DNA from: Brachionus plicatilis
Taxonomy: Eukaryota > Rotifera > Eurotatoria > Ploima > Brachionidae
Direction: 5' to 3'
Length of the DNA stretch: 12,184 nucleotides
Assembly (NCBI GenBank): GCA_010279815.1
Contig: QEOQ01000163.1
Location: forward strand, 8,714 to 20,897
Positions 8,894-12,184 of the stretch are shown in pieces. Position 1 is the first letter of the stretch. Each line of letters starts with the position of its first letter. Position numbers and translations under genes: made by a program. The notes beneath the pieces were generated by a model, which saw only the letters and a program-made list of their open reading frames with translations, was not told the origin of the DNA and did not search any database.

Positions 8894-9936
8894 AATTTTA
8901 TACAATTATCTTTTTTTTTTGATTAAAAATTTTTGTTGTTGTTATCTACTTCTTTGAAAAAATAATATTTATATACAATTCCTCTTTAAAAAATAGGTCT
9001 ATGGTTCCATTCATATTTTAAGGTTTTTTATCAAAGAAAAATCTTACTGGATTAAATAAAGAAAATTTCATTATTGAATTTTTTTACAGAAAAATAATTT
9101 CTCGTAAAATTGACAAAAAATTAAAATTGTTATTTAAATAAATTTCATGATTTTTTTTTAAAATTTTAATCATTAATCTCACAAACTGATCAGCATTGTG
9201 AATTTTCAAAAAAAAATTCCAATAAAAAATTTAAAGTTTAAATAAAAACATGGATTTTGTACCACAGATTTCTCTGTAAATTTTAAAAGGTGAAACAAAA
9301 AATTTTTCATTTAACATTCCAGTTTAAATTGCATGCTTATTTAGAAATGAAATTTAAATTTTTTGCTATAACTATATAATTTTTCAATTACTTTAAAAAT
9401 AAACCAGTTATAACATGTCAAAAAATTGAAATTTTTTTGATTATTAATATTTCCCGTGTTAATTAAAATTAATTTTTGTTGTTTAATTTAATGAGGCATA
9501 TTTTTTTTCATGTTGTTTCATCATCAAAGTTTAAAATTTTTAATTTTTTCAATTTAAATTAATGAAATAAAAAAGAATTATATTTTTGTAATTTTTGGAA
9601 GGTTTTTATGAAAATTCACAATGCCATACTGATCTAAAATATGATATAAAAACAGCATTAATTGACTAAACTTGATTAAATCGATTTTTAAAAGTTATTC
9701 TTTTTTCATTTTAATTTTCAAATTTTTTTTTATTTTAAAAATTTGGTTAAAAACGATGAGGTTCTAATTTTGTAGTAATTGTTCAAAAAGCTACTGATCA
9801 TTCAAAATTAATTAATTTTTACAAATTTTAATGTTATTTTAATGCAGATTTAATTTTCATTTTTCTAAATTCATTTTTTTTAAACTTTTAATTTTTTATT
9901 CTTGTTCACAAATATTAAATTAAAAAAAATAAGTAA
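8894..9936. other. A+T-rich intergenic DNA, nothing recognised
   Basis: About 1 kb of A- and T-runs between the RanGAP1 3' end and the GC-richer patch starting near 9937. I see no frame of substance, RNA gene, tandem repeat or convincing terminal inverted repeat on either strand. Confidence 0.55.
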
Positions 9937-10176
9937 AAATTTCATCTAAAACAAGTAAATATTACATATTCTCCCTCTAATTATCAGTTCTCGCTCAATA
10001 GTCTACTTCCTTTAGAAGCCAGCACTTTACTAATCGAGATCTAATTTGAAAGTGGATACCGTGAGTTTCGATCCAAAGGCCATAAATGGTACAAAAAAGG
10101 AATCGAAATTTTTGCCGGTAGATGGTGTATCGACTTATTTTTTGACTATAAGAATTTTTTATATTCAATGACTTGA
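9937..10176 (+). pseudogene. Coding-looking fragment with one internal stop, family unknown
   Basis: One plus-strand frame runs from 9937 to TGA at 10174-10176, interrupted only by TAA at 10042-10044. It reads as protein-like sequence with mixed amino acids (for example LPLEASTLLIEI before the stop and GHKWYKKGIEIFAGRWCIDL after it). The patch is clearly less A+T-rich than the kilobase on each side, where frames close quickly. I do not recognise the family. It may be a decayed exon or a transposon piece. A GTTTCGATCC at 10065-10074, close to a Pol III B box, and TAGTCTACTT at 9999-10008 also leave a degenerate tRNA-derived SINE possible. Confidence 0.25.
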
Positions 10177-11021
10177 CTTGACATAAAAAAAAATCTTAAC
10201 TAAATCTAATAAATTATTTTTCTAACTTCAATTTTATTTTTATCTTGGGTAAAAAAAATTATTGTTTTTTCGAGAAAATAATCAAAAAAAACATTGATTT
10301 TGACTTGTTATTACGTCAGAAAGATGCTGATGGTTCTTTTGAAATCATTTTTAAAAAAATGATGTTTTCAGTCGCAAAGGTGATATTTTGGAATAGCTTT
10401 TCAAATTCTAAGTGAAATTTAAAAATCTCACCTTATAAAAATCAATCCAATTTTTTTTGTATTTATAACAAAATTTTTTTAAATTAAAAATATCAAGAAT
10501 CCATTCAATTTTGATCAATTGAAATTTTTTAATATTTTTTTGGAAATTTTGAACTTTTAATAAAAAAATTGGATGTATCTTTTGAATCTTGATATTCTAA
10601 TTACTTAGACAAAACAAACAATGAATAATCTCAACTTTCGCAGACAACATTATCATATTTTTAATTTATAATTAGAAGGGAATCATGAAAATGAAATAAG
10701 CTTTCAAACCGGAACCGGAAAATAGGAGATCGGCAAAATTTTTTTTTTTAAATTCAAATTATTTGAAGATTTTAAAAAAATTGGTGATTTTTTATTTACT
10801 TTAAATTTAAAATAACAAAAAAATTTTATTCATAAGTTCATTTTTTTTTAAAAAAGAGCTTTTTAAAATATGCTTCAAAATTCTTGTAAAATAAAAGTTA
10901 ATAAAAAAATTTATCTAAATTTAGTTAATCTTAATTAATTATCAAGAGAACTCACATATATATTCCTTTTTAAGAATAAACGTTTAAATATGTATTAGAA
11001 CTAATAAGTTTAATTTATGAG
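10177..11021. other. A+T-rich intergenic DNA, nothing firmly recognised
   Basis: This stretch has no gene. A weak imperfect inverted pair (TATCAAGA at 10491-10498 and TCTTGATA at 10587-10594) and a slightly GC-richer spot around 10700-10735 are the only visible structure. Neither is enough to name an element. Confidence 0.5.
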
Positions 11022-11121
11022 CAGAGTTGTTTAAAAGTCCCAATTAAAATTGACTTAGACTTAAAAATCAAGTCATTTAAAAAATTAAATTCCGGACTTG
11101 TGACTTTTAAAAAACTCTCTG
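11022..11121. mobile_element. hAT-like miniature inverted-repeat element (100 bp)
   Basis: The ends form imperfect inverted repeats: CAGAGTTGTTTAAAAGTC at 11022-11039 pairs with the complement of 11102-11121, apart from a 2-base insertion and one mismatch. Termini beginning CAGAG are typical of hAT transposons. The interior repeats GACTT or AAGTC at least six times in both orientations and has no coding capacity. A TATGA occurs just before (11016-11020) and just after (11122-11126) the element, but a clean 8-bp hAT target duplication is not visible. It would need a transposase encoded elsewhere. Confidence 0.6.
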
Positions 11122-11364
11122 TATGATATTTAAATTAAATAAAAGAGTATAATATATCCAAAATTGCTCATTAATAAACTTTATTATTTTCAAAGTTGCA
11201 TCACTTCTTTTAAAATTGATAGTTACAAAACCCTTGAATTTAAACATTTAATCATATTAAACAAATAAAAGTGTAATTAAAATTGCAATACTCACTCTAA
11301 TTTTTATTCAAAAATTAAAAAATAACTGAATTTAAATTTTTAATTTTTTTAAATAATTAAAAAA
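11122..11364 (+). other. Upstream region of the tetraspanin-like gene
   Basis: A+T-rich DNA with no identifiable core promoter. The ATG at 11365 is preceded by an A-rich context (ATTAAAAAAATG). The upstream exon or 5' UTR structure cannot be determined from sequence. Confidence 0.4.
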
Positions 11365-12081
11365 ATGATAGAATACGAGAGTCTAATAAAAATTCTAAAA
11401 GTTCAAAACCTTCTAACAGCACTCATAAGTAGCATCCTACTATTAACAGCATGTTTATTCCAATGGCACATTGTATCCAATTTCAGACTTATAAAAGAAC
11501 TAGTGTCAATATTCAACCTATCTCAGACCATGGCCAATATAACCATCATTATAATCATCTACTCTGTCTCAAGTATTTTTTATGGCATTTTCGGTCTGAT
11601 CAGTTTGAAATTTTTGAATAAAAAATTTTTTATTATCAACACAATTTGTTTGTGTATGTTTATTTTGGCAAATATTGTTTTCCTAATTTTATATTTGGTT
11701 CTGATTCCAAATTATGAGATGCAGATTCGAAATGGTCAATTGATTCAAATAAAACAGCCTAGTTCTTTGTGGAATTTTTTCGATGCCTCATTTCTTAGTA
11801 ACCTAAACGGTGTGCATAACCATTGTACTTATTTAGTTGATGTAAACTTACAGTATGATTGCTGTTCTGCTTTAGAACCGGGTGATTTGAGTGAACCGGT
11901 CAAATTAGAATGCTGTATAAAGCCAATTCCTAAGAATGCCTGCATTACAATGCTCCTAAAGGAATTGTCATTTTATTTCAATCGTTTAGTTGGTGTACCT
12001 GGATGGTTTTTATTTTTTAATTTTTGCTTAAATTTTGTAATCTTAATTTTTTTGTTTATTAAATTTAAATTTGAATTTTAA
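11365..12081 (+). CDS. Tetraspanin-like four-pass membrane protein
   Basis: The 238-residue protein has four hydrophobic segments (about 15-36, 59-80, 88-112 and 211-233), a short first loop and a large second loop (113-210). This is the tetraspanin plan; such proteins organise partner proteins in the plasma membrane. The large loop has a Cys pair in YDCCSA (166-167), matching the CCG hallmark but with Ser instead of Gly. It also has ECC (182-184) and NAC (191-193), matching the PxSC and GC cysteines, plus Cys154. No cysteines suitable for palmitoylation are seen at the extreme termini. The frame is intronless and AT-rich in codon use, unlike the PABP and RanGAP1 exons. The start is the first in-frame ATG of the open frame; a 5' non-coding exon is possible. 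Family placement is good, orthology is not assigned. Confidence 0.75.
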   Translation: MIEYESLIKILKVQNLLTALISSILLLTACLFQWHIVSNFRLIKELVSIFNLSQTMANITIIIIIYSVSSIFYGIFGLISLKFLNKKFFIINTICLCMFILANIVFLILYLVLIPNYEMQIRNGQLIQIKQPSSLWNFFDASFLSNLNGVHNHCTYLVDVNLQYDCCSALEPGDLSEPVKLECCIKPIPKNACITMLLKELSFYFNRLVGVPGWFLFFNFCLNFVILIFLFIKFKFEF

Positions 12082-12106
12082 AATTAACAAGTTTAAAAAT
12101 TTATTC

Positions 12107-12112
12107 AATAAA
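12107..12112 (+). promoter_or_regulatory. Polyadenylation signal AATAAA of the tetraspanin-like gene
   Basis: The hexamer lies 26 bases after the stop codon (12079-12081) and is followed by a T-rich tract. A short 3' UTR is consistent with compact genes. Confidence 0.55.
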
Positions 12113-12184
12113 ATTTTTTTTATCTAATTTTTCTAAAATATAAATTAGAGGACGATTCACTTGATAAATAAAATTTATTTATTA

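Noticed and set aside
9999..10074. tRNA gene suggested by TAGTCTACTT and GTTTCGATCC
   Set aside because: The flanks of the B-box-like word do not form a T stem, and no acceptor or anticodon stem can be drawn, so a functional tRNA is excluded. Only a degenerate SINE remains possible.
10491..10594. Inverted repeat TATCAAGA / TCTTGATA as transposon ends
   Set aside because: The arms are only 8 bp with poor extension in very A+T-rich DNA, and no target duplication is seen.

Overview
The window is eukaryotic nuclear DNA. It has spliced genes with GT-AG introns of 115 and 58 bp, metazoan-type proteins, AATAAA signals after stop codons, and a decayed non-LTR retrotransposon. Non-coding DNA is extremely A+T-rich with many homopolymer runs, while the housekeeping exons are clearly GC-richer. 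A small-genome invertebrate fits. My best guess is a monogonont rotifer of the Brachionus kind, from composition and general gene style only; other AT-rich invertebrates are possible.

Layout. 1-2944: A+T-rich DNA read as the last intron of a cytoplasmic poly(A)-binding protein gene. It carries two almost identical copies of a 147-bp structured repeat and a diverged tandem repeat of about 337 bp. 2945-3892: the intact final exon of that gene (half of RRM4, linker, MLLE domain), followed by a 3' UTR with several AATAAA signals. 4578-5735 (minus strand): a transposon graveyard, with a SWIM zinc-finger remnant next to a 5'-truncated, frameshifted CR1/Jockey-type LINE. 5836-6329: a cluster of AATATCA motifs, then a possible Merlin/ISXO2-type transposase remnant. 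6331-6690: a recent tandem duplication of about 179 bp. 6843-8824: a complete three-exon RanGAP1 gene (602 residues after splicing) that keeps the Arg finger and a textbook SUMO-acceptor motif. 8894-11364: A+T-rich intergenic DNA with one GC-richer, coding-looking patch (9937-10176) and a 100-bp hAT-like MITE (11022-11121). 11365-12081: an intronless, AT-rich tetraspanin-like gene.

The three genes are all on the plus strand but are not an operon. PABP acts in mRNA stability and translation, RanGAP1 in the Ran GTPase cycle of nuclear transport, and the tetraspanin in membrane organisation. No defence system, RNA gene or CRISPR array was recognised. The least explained elements are the paired structured repeat in the PABP intron, the AATATCA cluster, and the coding-like patch near 10 kb.
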